51,150 bases of DNA, from positions 1 to 51,150 of the forward strand of contig JANWZI010000018.1 in assembly GCA_025054695.1 (NCBI GenBank), written 5' to 3'. This document shows, piece after piece, positions 19,642-27,714 of this stretch (its first letter is position 1; each line of letters opens with the position of its first letter). The notes under the pieces were generated by a model, which saw only the letters and a program-made list of their open reading frames with translations, was not told the origin of the DNA and made no database searches. A program made the position numbers and the translations under genes. Source of the stretch: Myxococcota bacterium (lineage in GTDB: Bacteria; Myxococcota_A; Polyangia; Polyangiales; JANWZI01).

Positions 19642-19670
19642 TTGGCCGGATCCGCGCACGCTGCTAGCTT
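19642..19670 (+). promoter_or_regulatory. Putative promoter of the outer membrane protein gene
   Basis: TTGGCC (19642-19647), a 17-nt spacer and TAGCTT (19665-19670), within TGCTAGCTT. A GGGAGGAG Shine-Dalgarno lies just before the ATG at 19721, so this gene has a conventional leader. Confidence 0.4.
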
Positions 19671-19720
19671 CGGAAACTGCGGGCCGCATCGCGCCCGCCT
19701 CGAGTCGGGAGGAGACCTCG

Positions 19721-20596
19721 ATGCGTGGGTGCAGTCGCGCGCTTCTCGCGGGATTCGCGACGGCGGCCGTGGTCAGCGTCTCGACGGCATCGGCTCAGGG
19801 TGGCGCCGACGCCGAGACAGCTCGGGGGATCGCGCTCGGCACGGGCGCGCGCGCCTCGGCCAGCTCGACTTCGAGCCTGGCCTACGGCGTGGCGGGATTG
19901 CCACTGGCACGCCTCTATCACGTCGAGCTTTCGGCGGGCCACCTCCCTGAGCTGCGAGCTTGGTTCGTCGCGGCCGGCGTCGTGGATTCGGTGTCGAATC
20001 GGCTGGCGGCGGGACTCGGGGTGCGGCGGCTGTTCGGGCAGCAAGGCGGCGTGGAGGGATGGGACGGCCGGCTGGGCCTGGCACTCCCCATTGGGGACGC
20101 CGTGGCCATCGGGGTGACCGGACGATGGATCGACTTCGAGTGCAGCGGTCAGTGCGGGGACGACGGGGCGGTTCGAGATGGCGCGGACCTGGGCTCCGGC
20201 CTCACCCTTGATGCCTCGGTGCTGGTCGCGCCCGCGCGAGCTGTGCGCATCGCGCTGCTCGGCTACAACCTCGTCGATCGCGACACGCCGCTCGCCCCGA
20301 CACGGCTCGGCGGGTCGGCGGCGGTGCTGGTCGGCGAGTCGCTCGTGGTGGGGGCCGACGTGCTCGCGGACGTCGGCGGCCCCGTCGCCTGGACGACGGG
20401 AGGAGGGGTCGAGTACCTGGCGGCGGGTCGTTACCCGCTCCGCGTGGGCTACGCGTGGGAGCAGGCGCACGGCCGGCACTGGCTCACCGGGGGCGCGGGG
20501 TACGTCGACCAGCACGTCGGCGTGGACGTCGGCGTGGCCTACACGCTCGAGGTGGGCGCGTCGATTCACGCGGCGCTGCGCTACTTCGCGCACTGA
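19721..20596 (+). CDS. Predicted outer membrane beta-barrel protein, unknown
   Basis: A 291-residue protein with a clear signal peptide (ALLAGFATAAVVSVSTASA, cleavage before QGGAD). Repeated amphipathic beta-strands follow and the protein ends ALRYFAH. Segments such as ARASASSTSSLAYGVAGLPLARLYHVELS and ALPIGDAVAIGVTGRWIDF resemble PorV/FadL-like small barrels of myxobacteria, but I cannot name a family. It lies divergent from dnaA and upstream of an ECF sigma factor gene, 92 bp away. Confidence 0.6.
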   Translation: MRGCSRALLAGFATAAVVSVSTASAQGGADAETARGIALGTGARASASSTSSLAYGVAGLPLARLYHVELSAGHLPELRAWFVAAGVVDSVSNRLAAGLGVRRLFGQQGGVEGWDGRLGLALPIGDAVAIGVTGRWIDFECSGQCGDDGAVRDGADLGSGLTLDASVLVAPARAVRIALLGYNLVDRDTPLAPTRLGGSAAVLVGESLVVGADVLADVGGPVAWTTGGGVEYLAAGRYPLRVGYAWEQAHGRHWLTGGAGYVDQHVGVDVGVAYTLEVGASIHAALRYFAH

Positions 20597-20688
20597 TCGG
20601 GGGCGTGTGCGCGGCCGGATCGGGCGCGCGGACTGCTCCGGTTCGGGCTAGGCTCGACGCGGCCGGCGGCGGCCCGTAGCTGGGCACG

Positions 20689-21300
20689 ATGACGGAAGAG
20701 GAGGACGAGCGGCAGTTCGTCGAGCGGCTACGCCGTCGAGACGAGGCGGCCTTCAACCGGTTCGTGCGTGAGCACCAAGATCGGGTCTACCGGTTGGTCG
20801 TGCGCATGCTGGGAGATCGTGACGAGGCGCTCGACGTGACCCAGGACGTCTTCGTCTCCGTCTTCAAGTCCATCGACACCTTTCGTGGTGAGTCACGCCT
20901 GAGCACGTGGTTGTATCGGGTGGCGGTCAACCATTGCCGCAATCGCATCAAGTACATGGACCGCCGCGGTCGCGGCGCCTCGACCCGGTTCGAAGACGGA
21001 CGAGACGGCGCGACGGGAGCGACGGGCGCAGGGGTGCGCGCGGGTGGCTTCGGCCGGCCGGACGAGGCGGCCGAGGCGGGACAGCTCCAGCGCATCGTCC
21101 GAGAGGCGATGGACGAGCTGGACGAGGAGCACCGCACGCTGCTCGTACTACGGGACGTGGAGGACCTCTCCTATGAGGAAATCGGCGCGATCACCGGGCT
21201 GGTCGAGGGCACCGTGAAGTCACGGCTGCATCGCGCGCGCGCCGCGCTGCTGCGGCGCGTGCGGCAGCGGATGGGCGAGGAGGGCAGCGATGACGAGTGA
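20689..21300 (+). CDS. ECF (group 4) RNA polymerase sigma factor
   Basis: A 203-residue sigma-70 family protein. Region 2 is FNRFVREHQDRVYRLVVRMLGDRDEALDVTQDVFVSVFKSI with STWLYRVAVNHCRNR. A Gly/Ala-rich linker follows, then region 4 (LSYEEIGAITGLVEGTVKSRLHRARAALL). It redirects RNA polymerase to a stress regulon. The start of the downstream anti-sigma gene overlaps its stop, the usual ECF module. A TAGGCT at 20649-20654 could be its -10, but no matching -35 was seen. Confidence 0.92.
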   Translation: MTEEEDERQFVERLRRRDEAAFNRFVREHQDRVYRLVVRMLGDRDEALDVTQDVFVSVFKSIDTFRGESRLSTWLYRVAVNHCRNRIKYMDRRGRGASTRFEDGRDGATGATGAGVRAGGFGRPDEAAEAGQLQRIVREAMDELDEEHRTLLVLRDVEDLSYEEIGAITGLVEGTVKSRLHRARAALLRRVRQRMGEEGSDDE

Positions 21301-21838
21301 CGAAGCTCGCGAGGCGTTCGACGAGGCGCTCGACGAGCGGCTCTCGCCCGAGCGGCGCGAGGCGTTCGAGCAGGCCCTGGCGCGCGACCCGGAGCTTCGG
21401 GGCGAGTGGGAACGGTACCGGGCCGTGATCGTCGCGATGCGCGCGCAGGCGCGGCGCGACGAGCCGACCGATTTCGAGGTCGACGTGCTGCCCGCGATCC
21501 AGCGCGAGCTGCGCCGCCGCAGCGGCGGGCGCTATTACCGCGACCGGTTCGCCACGGGGGGCGGCCCGGGCGTCTCGCTGCTGCTCGTGCTCGTCGCGGT
21601 GCTCCTCTGCGCGCTCGTCGCGGCATGGCTCGCGCTGCACCTCGTATCGGTCGAACACGCGGTGGCGCCGGGCGTGCCGTTCGACTCCACTGTCCGCGCG
21701 GCGTCGGCGTCCGGCCAGGACGCGGCTGCGGCAGGCGCATCGCCGTCCGCGACGCCCGATCGTCGCCGTCAGTCCGTGCAGACCACGCCGTCGGGGGAGG
21801 CCGGCACGCGGTACAAACCGGCGAAGCACATTTCCTGA
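21290..21838 (+). CDS. Membrane-anchored anti-sigma factor
   Basis: A 182-residue protein overlapping the sigma gene by 11 bp. The N-terminal cytosolic part (EAFDEALDERLSPERREAFEQALARDPELRGEWERY) is the helical anti-sigma domain type seen without a zinc site. One transmembrane helix (VSLLLVLVAVLLCALVAAWLALHLV, about residues 97-121) and an Ala/Ser-rich periplasmic tail follow. It presumably sequesters the ECF factor at the membrane until an envelope signal acts; this is inferred from gene pairing. Its 3' end overlaps the opposing copper lipoprotein gene by 70 bp. Confidence 0.8.
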   Translation: MTSDEAREAFDEALDERLSPERREAFEQALARDPELRGEWERYRAVIVAMRAQARRDEPTDFEVDVLPAIQRELRRRSGGRYYRDRFATGGGPGVSLLLVLVAVLLCALVAAWLALHLVSVEHAVAPGVPFDSTVRAASASGQDAAAAGASPSATPDRRRQSVQTTPSGEAGTRYKPAKHIS

Positions 21839-22788
21839 TTGCTGCTCTCGCCGAAGGTGACCGGCATTCCCGTCGGATTGTCGTAGGTGCACGTGACGCG
21901 CAGCACGTCGCCCGCACGCATTTCGATGGGCGGATCGAATACTGTGTACTGCTGATCGTCGAACGTGTACTCGGCGTCGAAGAGCACCCGCGGTGAGCTG
22001 CCCGCGCGCTCCAGGACGACCCGCTGGTGCACGGCGTACTGGTGCATGTGGGGCATCAGGCCGAGCAGACGCTGATTGCGCCGCTGGGTGCAGCGGCCGG
22101 TGACGGCGTAGTCGGTGACGCGTGGCGGGATGAAGATCGCGACGGTTCCCGCCAGGATGGCTTCGGCCTCCTCGCGCACCTCGGCCGCATCGGCCATGAC
22201 GACGTCGATTCCGGTCTCCCCCGAGAGCGGGGCACGTCGGTTCGTATTGAACAGGTGCAAGCTTAGGAACAGCTGCTGACCGGCGTCGACGCGCACCGCG
22301 ATGCCCGGTGGCAGCTCCAGCGGGCGCGTGCCGACGCCCGAGCCATAGATCATCTGCTCGCCGTTCTCGAGCCCGCTGCACGCGCGCTCGCCGTCGGGCT
22401 CACGCGGGGTCGGGTTGACCGACAAAACCGTGTGGTGCGTTCCCTCGGGAGCGACGGGATAGAAGCCGCGGATGAAGATGGGCTCGGTGAGCGTGAGCAG
22501 AATGCAGCGATAATCCTCGGCAGGGCCGACCGGCAGGCTCCAGCGCGCGCCGATGAGCCGTCGGCGTGCGCCGCCGCCGCCGTCCGGCGTCGGCTCCGTG
22601 CCCCCATCGCGAGCCGGTTCCGGCTCCGCGTCGGGTCTGGGATCCGGAGCGTCGGAAGCAGCATCGCGGGAGGATTCGGCGTCGTGCGTGCCCGAATCCG
22701 ATCTCCGGGACGTGGAATCGCCGCAGGCCGCGACCGAGGCGATGGCGTGGACAAGAAGGAGAGCGAGCGCGCGCGACGAGAAGGGCAC
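21769..22788 (-). CDS. Lipoprotein with PHM-like type II copper monooxygenase domain
   Basis: A 339-residue lipoprotein (lipobox SVAAC) with an Asp/Pro-rich linker and a domain like peptidylglycine alpha-hydroxylating monooxygenase. All six copper ligands seem present: His118-His119 (THHTV) and His178 (LHLFN) for the first copper; His247 and His249 (MPHMHQYA) and Met320 (NQEMCF) for the second. The family uses ascorbate and O2 for hydroxylation; the substrate here is unknown. The GTG start lies 10 nt after TATCCT (22804-22799), so the transcript could be near-leaderless. It is divergent from recN. Confidence 0.75.
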   Translation of the reverse strand: MPFSSRALALLLVHAIASVAACGDSTSRRSDSGTHDAESSRDAASDAPDPRPDAEPEPARDGGTEPTPDGGGGARRRLIGARWSLPVGPAEDYRCILLTLTEPIFIRGFYPVAPEGTHHTVLSVNPTPREPDGERACSGLENGEQMIYGSGVGTRPLELPPGIAVRVDAGQQLFLSLHLFNTNRRAPLSGETGIDVVMADAAEVREEAEAILAGTVAIFIPPRVTDYAVTGRCTQRRNQRLLGLMPHMHQYAVHQRVVLERAGSSPRVLFDAEYTFDDQQYTVFDPPIEMRAGDVLRVTCTYDNPTGMPVTFGESSNQEMCFAGLYRVPASPDGVVCTD

Positions 22789-22828
22789 GGCAAGATCCAG
22801 GATAGCACCGTCGCCGAGGGTCCCGCTG

Positions 22829-22845
22829 CGTCTCGTTTCGAGACG
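22829..22845. promoter_or_regulatory. Inverted repeat between recN and the copper lipoprotein gene
   Basis: CGTCTCG (22829-22835) and CGAGACG (22839-22845) form a 7-bp inverted repeat around TTT in the 113-bp divergent intergenic region. It could be an operator. It does not match the LexA box seen at imuA. Confidence 0.35.
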
Positions 22846-22901
22846 AGGCGCGGCGTGGGCTTGCGCGAGCGCGCAGGGTCGGAGAGAACCCGCGGCAAGC
22901 G

Positions 22902-24686
22902 GTGCTCACGCGACTGCGGATCCGCAATCTTGCGGTCATCGACGAGGTCGACGTCGGGTTCGGGCCAGGCCTCACGGTGGTGACCGGTGAGACCGGTGCC
23001 GGCAAGTCGATGCTCGTCGATGCGCTAGAATTGGTGTTGGGCGCGCGTGCCCGTCCCGACGTCGTGCGCGCCGGGTGCGAGGAAGCTGAGGTCGAGGCGC
23101 TGTTCGACGTCTCCGGCCTTCCGGCGTTGCGCGCACGTCTCGCCGCAGAGGGGATCGCGGACGAAGAGGACGACTGGCTCGTGCGGCGCATCGTCGGTGT
23201 CGCCGGGCGCAGCCGTGCCTACGTCAACGGACGACTGGCGACGGCCGGTCAGCTCGCGCGTCTGACGGCCGGCCTCGTCGACATTTGCTCGCAACACGAG
23301 TACCACGGCCTCGTCGAGCCGGGCTCCCACCTGCGGATTCTCGACGCGTTCGGGCGGTTCGAGTCGCAGCGGGAACGGATGGCACAAGCGCACGCGGCGC
23401 TGCAACGCGCCGTGGCCGCCGAGCGCGAGATCACCGAATTCCAGTCGCGTCGGGACGAGCGGATCGAGCTGCTGCGCCATCGCGTCGCGGAGATCGACGC
23501 GGTCGCGCCGCGGGTCGGCGAGGTCGAGTCGCTCGAAGCGGAGCGCGAGCGACTGCGACACGCCGAGCGCATCGCGCGGGCGGCCCTGCGCGCGGCGAGT
23601 GAGCTGCTCGAGGACGACGGAAGCATCGGTGCGCGCCTGGCCGCGCTGCGCGCGGAGCTGCAGGGGGCGGCGGCGTTCGACGCGCGGCTTCGGCCCCACG
23701 TGGACGCCATCGAATCGGCGCGGCTCGATCTCGAGGAAGCCGCGCGCGAGCTGGGCCGGATCGGACGCGACGTGCGGACGGATCCCGAGGCGCTCGGCGC
23801 CGTCGAGGAGCGACTGGATGCGCTTCGCCGGCTGCTTCGCAAGCACGGTGGCAGCGTCGACGCGGTCTTGCAGGCACGCGCCGCCGCGGCGCAGGAGCTC
23901 GAGAATCTGGAGCGCGTCGAGGAGCACCGAGCCCGACTCGCGCGCGAGCGCGAGGAGGCCATGGCCGCGGCGGCCGAGATCGCGCGCGCGTTGCGGGCGG
24001 AGCGTCGGCGCGCCGCCGATCGCCTGGCCGAGGCGATCGGCGACGAGCTGCGCTCGCTGGGCATGGGCGAGGCTCAGGTGCTCGTCGAGGTGAGCCCGGC
24101 CACCGGGCATGGCCCCGACGAGATCGCGGTCGACGGCGCGCGGCTCGGTCCGAGCGGGATCGACCGCGTGGAACTGCTCATCGCGCCCAACCGCGGCGAG
24201 CCTCCGCGACCGCTTCGCCGCATCGCGAGCGGCGGCGAGCTGTCGCGCGCGATGCTCGCCATCCGGCGCGTGTTGGCCGGACTCGAGCCGGCGGGCGTGT
24301 ACGTTTTCGACGAGGTGGACGCGGGGGTCGGCGGCGCGGTGGCCGAGACGATCGGCCGCAAGCTGGCGGACATCGCCGCGCACCACCAGGTGATCTGCAT
24401 CACGCACCTGCCGCAGATCGCGGCGTTTGGCCACGCCCACCTGCGGGTGCGCAAGAGCGTCCGCGGCGAGCGCACGCACAGCGTCGTCGAGCCGCTCGAT
24501 GCGACCGGGCGCCTGGAGGAGATCGCGCGGATGCTCGGCGGAACGACCATCACGGCTCGAACACGGGCCGCGGCCGCCGAGCTGCTCGAGCGGGCCGCGG
24601 CGGGCTCGGGGCCGGGGGCCACTGGCGAGCGCGCCTCGTCGAGGGCGCGAATGCGACGCGCGGGGCAAGCGTCCAAAGGGTCATGA
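22902..24686 (+). CDS. recN: RecN DNA repair ATPase
   Basis: A 594-residue SMC-like protein. The N-terminus LRIRNLAVIDEVDVGFGPGLTVVTGETGAGKSMLVDAL carries Walker A. The middle is a long coiled coil rich in Arg/Glu/Ala (about residues 150-370). The C-terminal half has RIASGGELSRAMLAIRRVL (signature) and YVFDEVDAGVGGAVAETIGRKL (Walker B and D-loop). It acts in double-strand break repair with RecA. GTG 22902 gives the canonical start. Its stop overlaps the next ATG (ATGA). Confidence 0.93.
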   Translation: MLTRLRIRNLAVIDEVDVGFGPGLTVVTGETGAGKSMLVDALELVLGARARPDVVRAGCEEAEVEALFDVSGLPALRARLAAEGIADEEDDWLVRRIVGVAGRSRAYVNGRLATAGQLARLTAGLVDICSQHEYHGLVEPGSHLRILDAFGRFESQRERMAQAHAALQRAVAAEREITEFQSRRDERIELLRHRVAEIDAVAPRVGEVESLEAERERLRHAERIARAALRAASELLEDDGSIGARLAALRAELQGAAAFDARLRPHVDAIESARLDLEEAARELGRIGRDVRTDPEALGAVEERLDALRRLLRKHGGSVDAVLQARAAAAQELENLERVEEHRARLAREREEAMAAAAEIARALRAERRRAADRLAEAIGDELRSLGMGEAQVLVEVSPATGHGPDEIAVDGARLGPSGIDRVELLIAPNRGEPPRPLRRIASGGELSRAMLAIRRVLAGLEPAGVYVFDEVDAGVGGAVAETIGRKLADIAAHHQVICITHLPQIAAFGHAHLRVRKSVRGERTHSVVEPLDATGRLEEIARMLGGTTITARTRAAAAELLERAAAGSGPGATGERASSRARMRRAGQASKGS

Positions 24687-25525
24687 CATCGACAGCTGCG
24701 CGAACGATGTGGGGGAGCTCGGCGCGAATCACGTCGACGGTGCTGGCCATGCTGGGGGTCGGCTGGGCAGTGCCGTTCTGGGCGCGCGCTCAGCCCGAAG
24801 CGGACCCCACGGTCGTGCGCGACCGTGCGGTCGAGGTCGCGAGCCGATTGGAGCGCGAGATCGCCTGCCTCTCCGGGCTGCTCGCGAGCGTGCAACGCGT
24901 GCAGCGGTTGCTCGAGGAGGCCCGGGCGCAAGGACAGTCTGCGACGGGTCAGGCGCGCCTCGACGCACAGCAATCCATCCGCTCGCTCGAACAGCGTCTC
25001 GCCGAGCTCGAGCGGCACGTCGCCGCGTGCCGGCAGCCCTGGAGCCCCCCACCGGCACCCGTCGAGGCGCGAGAGGCGCCCCTCGATCCGGCCGCGCAGC
25101 GCGTCGCCCAGCCCGAGGGGACGACGCGCCAGGTCGAAGGCCCGGGGCAACTGCTCGGTAACATCCGAATCGTGCGGGGCGAGCAGGTCGACGGCCTCGG
25201 ACGCGTCGAGGCGGACTCCGTTCGCGCGGTGATGCGGGGGGCGGGACCCGCAATCGAGACGTGTCTGTCGTCGCGCGGGGGCCAGGCGCGTCGCGCCCGT
25301 GGGATCCTGGTCGTGACGTTCGCCATCGACCCCGCGGGCTCGGTGCGCTTCGTCTCGACCGAAGGCAGCACGGTTCGTCGGCCGGGCGTGCAATCGTGCC
25401 TGCGGCGCGCGTTCTCCGCGGCGCGCTCGCGGACTCCGGCGCTCGGAGGGGACGCCGTCTTCAGCTACGTGTTGCGCCTCGGCTTCGAAAGCGACCCGAA
25501 CGACGTGATCGACCCCTGGTCGTGA
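24683..25525 (+). CDS. Secreted protein with AgmX/PglI-like (TonB C-terminal-type) domain
   Basis: A 280-residue protein with an N-terminal signal or anchor (ITSTVLAMLGVGWAVPFWARA). A coiled coil (about residues 45-110, Leu/Glu/Arg heptads) and a Pro-rich linker follow. The C-terminal domain contains DSVRAVMRGAGPAIETCLSS, VVTFAIDPAGSVRFVSTEGS and VQSCLRRAFSAAR, the layout of AgmX/PglI or TonB-like C-terminal domains. Its function is unknown. Its start overlaps the recN stop (ATGA), but a role in DNA repair is unlikely given the export signal. It ends 4 bp from lnt. Confidence 0.6.
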   Translation: MTSTAARTMWGSSARITSTVLAMLGVGWAVPFWARAQPEADPTVVRDRAVEVASRLEREIACLSGLLASVQRVQRLLEEARAQGQSATGQARLDAQQSIRSLEQRLAELERHVAACRQPWSPPPAPVEAREAPLDPAAQRVAQPEGTTRQVEGPGQLLGNIRIVRGEQVDGLGRVEADSVRAVMRGAGPAIETCLSSRGGQARRARGILVVTFAIDPAGSVRFVSTEGSTVRRPGVQSCLRRAFSAARSRTPALGGDAVFSYVLRLGFESDPNDVIDPWS

Positions 25526-25529
25526 ACGG

Positions 25530-27218
25530 TCAGGCGCCGCTGCGCGTGCTCGCTTGCCATCGGCGCGAGAGCCGACGTGGCAGGGCGAGGAGCCACGCCA
25601 CGCCCCGTCTCGGCATCACCACAGCGACGATCGTCACGGCGAGCGCGAGCCAACCGAGCACGTCGCCGGCGACCGCGTACGGCGTCCGTCCCTGCATGCG
25701 GTGGACCCGAGCGCGCAGGCGTTCGCGCGTGAAGACGCCGGTGTGCGCGACGATGCGCCCGACCGGGTCGACGATCGCCGAGACGCCGGTGTTCGTCGAG
25801 CGCACGAGCCAGCGCCGGTGCTCCACGGCGCGCAGCCGCGCCAGGGCCAGGTGCTGCCATGGCTCCGTCGTGTCGCCGAACCACGAGTCGTTGGTCAGGT
25901 TGACGAGCAGATTCGGCTCGTCCCGCTCGAAGAAGCGGCGCACGTATCCCGGAAGGATCGCCTCGTAGCAGATGAACACGGCGAGCTTCCAGTCGCCGAA
26001 GGACAGCGGCTGCACGCTGCGGCCCGGGCGGAAACGTCCGGACTGCGGCGACCAGTCGTAGAGCACGGGGAACGTCTCTCCGAGGGGCAGGTACTCGCCG
26101 AACATCAGCAGGTACGTCTTGTCGTAGTGACCGAGCAACCGGCCCTCGGCGTCGGTCAGGAACGCGGTGTTGTACAGCCACGTCCCGTCGGCCTCGCGCG
26201 CGCGTCGCAGTCCGCCCCAGACGGCCGCAGTGCGAATGGGTCCGAGCACGCGCCGGCGCAGGTCACGCTCGCCTTCCGGCACCACGTACGAGAGCGCGCT
26301 CTCCGGCCAGACCACCAGGTCGAGCGGCCCCTCGTTCTCGAGCGCCAGCGTGTCGAGGACGTGCCGGCGGTGCCCCTCGACCGGATCGTCCCACTTGTCG
26401 TGCTTGCCGAGGCTTGCCTGCACGACGCCGACCCACATCGAAGGCGAGGCTGCCGAGCGTGTGTCGACGGCGTCGATACGCCACAGTCCGAAGCCGAGGG
26501 TTGCTCCGACCGCGAGCCCACAGCCGGCGAGGAGTCGCCGGGGCAGCGCGTTGCGCGACCGCCACGCGCGCAGCGTTTCGTACACGGTCGCGTTGACCAG
26601 CCCGGCCAGGGCCGTCAGCGCAAGCGGTCCGCCGAGCTCCACGATCTGCACGACGGGCAGCACGTCGTGGAAGATCGCCCCGTAGTAGCTCGGGAACAGA
26701 AGCGGATAGAGCCATTCGAGCGAGACGAACGCGGCGGGCAGCGCGAGCGCGGACGGCGCCCCACGGACGCGAGCGCGCGCGAGCACGGCGACGAGCAGCG
26801 CGAGCAGGCCGCCCTGGTACGCGCAGACCAGCAGCGCGAACAGCACGCACAGGGCGAGCGGAAAGCCCGAGAAATCCTCGAGCATGCCCACAAGCCAGTA
26901 GTAGCCGCCCGCATTGGTCAGCGTTCCGAAGAGCACGCCCACGGCAGCGAGGCGGCGGCGCGTGCGTCGGGCCGGCGCATCGGCGGCGATGCGCATCTCG
27001 CGGTCGACGGCGAACAACAACGGGACGAGCGCGACGACGCCCAGGGGCCACAGACCGATGCCGGGAAACGCGCAGAAATAGGCGACGGCGGAGAGCGCGC
27101 CGAGGCCGAGCGATGGCAGCAGCGACGGCGAGCGCGCTCTTGCGTCGGTCCCCTGCGTCGGTGGTTCTCTCCCGCTGCGTTCAGCGCGTCGAGCCGAGCG
27201 CGCGGCGGGCCTTGTCAA
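25530..27218 (-). CDS. lnt: Apolipoprotein N-acyltransferase
   Basis: A 562-residue inner-membrane enzyme that adds the third acyl chain to lipoproteins. Multiple N-terminal transmembrane helices are followed by a nitrilase-like domain with the triad Glu306 (WPES), Lys367 (YDKTYL) and Cys417 (FICYEA). A final C-terminal helix and Arg-rich tail follow. The many lipoproteins in this window would be its substrates. The start codon is TTG, inside the end of the response regulator gene (38-bp overlap); no ATG, GTG or TTG follows before the first transmembrane helix. Confidence 0.92.
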   Translation of the reverse strand: MTRPAARSARRAERSGREPPTQGTDARARSPSLLPSLGLGALSAVAYFCAFPGIGLWPLGVVALVPLLFAVDREMRIAADAPARRTRRRLAAVGVLFGTLTNAGGYYWLVGMLEDFSGFPLALCVLFALLVCAYQGGLLALLVAVLARARVRGAPSALALPAAFVSLEWLYPLLFPSYYGAIFHDVLPVVQIVELGGPLALTALAGLVNATVYETLRAWRSRNALPRRLLAGCGLAVGATLGFGLWRIDAVDTRSAASPSMWVGVVQASLGKHDKWDDPVEGHRRHVLDTLALENEGPLDLVVWPESALSYVVPEGERDLRRRVLGPIRTAAVWGGLRRAREADGTWLYNTAFLTDAEGRLLGHYDKTYLLMFGEYLPLGETFPVLYDWSPQSGRFRPGRSVQPLSFGDWKLAVFICYEAILPGYVRRFFERDEPNLLVNLTNDSWFGDTTEPWQHLALARLRAVEHRRWLVRSTNTGVSAIVDPVGRIVAHTGVFTRERLRARVHRMQGRTPYAVAGDVLGWLALAVTIVAVVMPRRGVAWLLALPRRLSRRWQASTRSGA

Positions 27219-27582
27219 GAAGTTCCTCCGACTTAAAGGGCTTGGTGACGTAGTGACGCGCTCCGACGTTGATGCCGGCCACGACGTCGCGGGGGGTGTT
27301 CTTGGCCGTCAGCAACAGCACCGGGATGCGCGCCAGGTGGGGCTCGGCCTTCATGCGGCGCACCAGGGTCAGGCCGTCCATCACGGGCATCATCACGTCG
27401 GAGACTACGAGATCGGGTGTCGGTTGTTGCTGCAACCGCGCAAGGGCGTCGGCACCATTGCGTGCCTCCTCGCACTCGCCGAGGGTCGAGAGGATACGCA
27501 CCACGAGCCGACGGACGTCGTCTTCGTCCTCGACCACGAGGATTCGCTTGCGCTCGAGCTCGGCGCGACCAGCTTTCGTCAC
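27181..27582 (-). CDS. Single-domain response regulator (CheY-like)
   Basis: A receiver domain of about 133 residues with RILVVEDEDDVRRLV (acidic pocket), DLVVSDVMMPVMDG (phosphoacceptor Asp), PVLLLTAKN (conserved Thr) and HYVTKPF (conserved Lys). There is no output domain. GTG 27582 is chosen because the receiver starts just after it; the frame is open to ATG 27666, which would add 28 Arg-rich residues of unlikely value. It lies between bioA and lnt, and its kinase partner is not identifiable from position. Confidence 0.85.
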   Translation of the reverse strand: MTKAGRAELERKRILVVEDEDDVRRLVVRILSTLGECEEARNGADALARLQQQPTPDLVVSDVMMPVMDGLTLVRRMKAEPHLARIPVLLLTAKNTPRDVVAGINVGARHYVTKPFKSEELLDKARRALGSTR

Positions 27583-27714
27583 GGCGATGGTCGGAGCATG
27601 GCGTCGTGCGGGCCGTCGGGCAACGCCGGATTTTCGTCGGGGTACGCGGTGCGCCCCGGGAGCCACGTGTCGGAGGCAGGCGCGACGGCACGCTGTGGCA
27701 TGGTTCCGGTGCCC

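Noticed and set aside
27583..27666. 28-residue N-terminal extension of the response regulator from ATG 27666
   Set aside because: The added residues are Arg/Pro-rich with no conserved feature, and the receiver fold is complete from GTG 27582.
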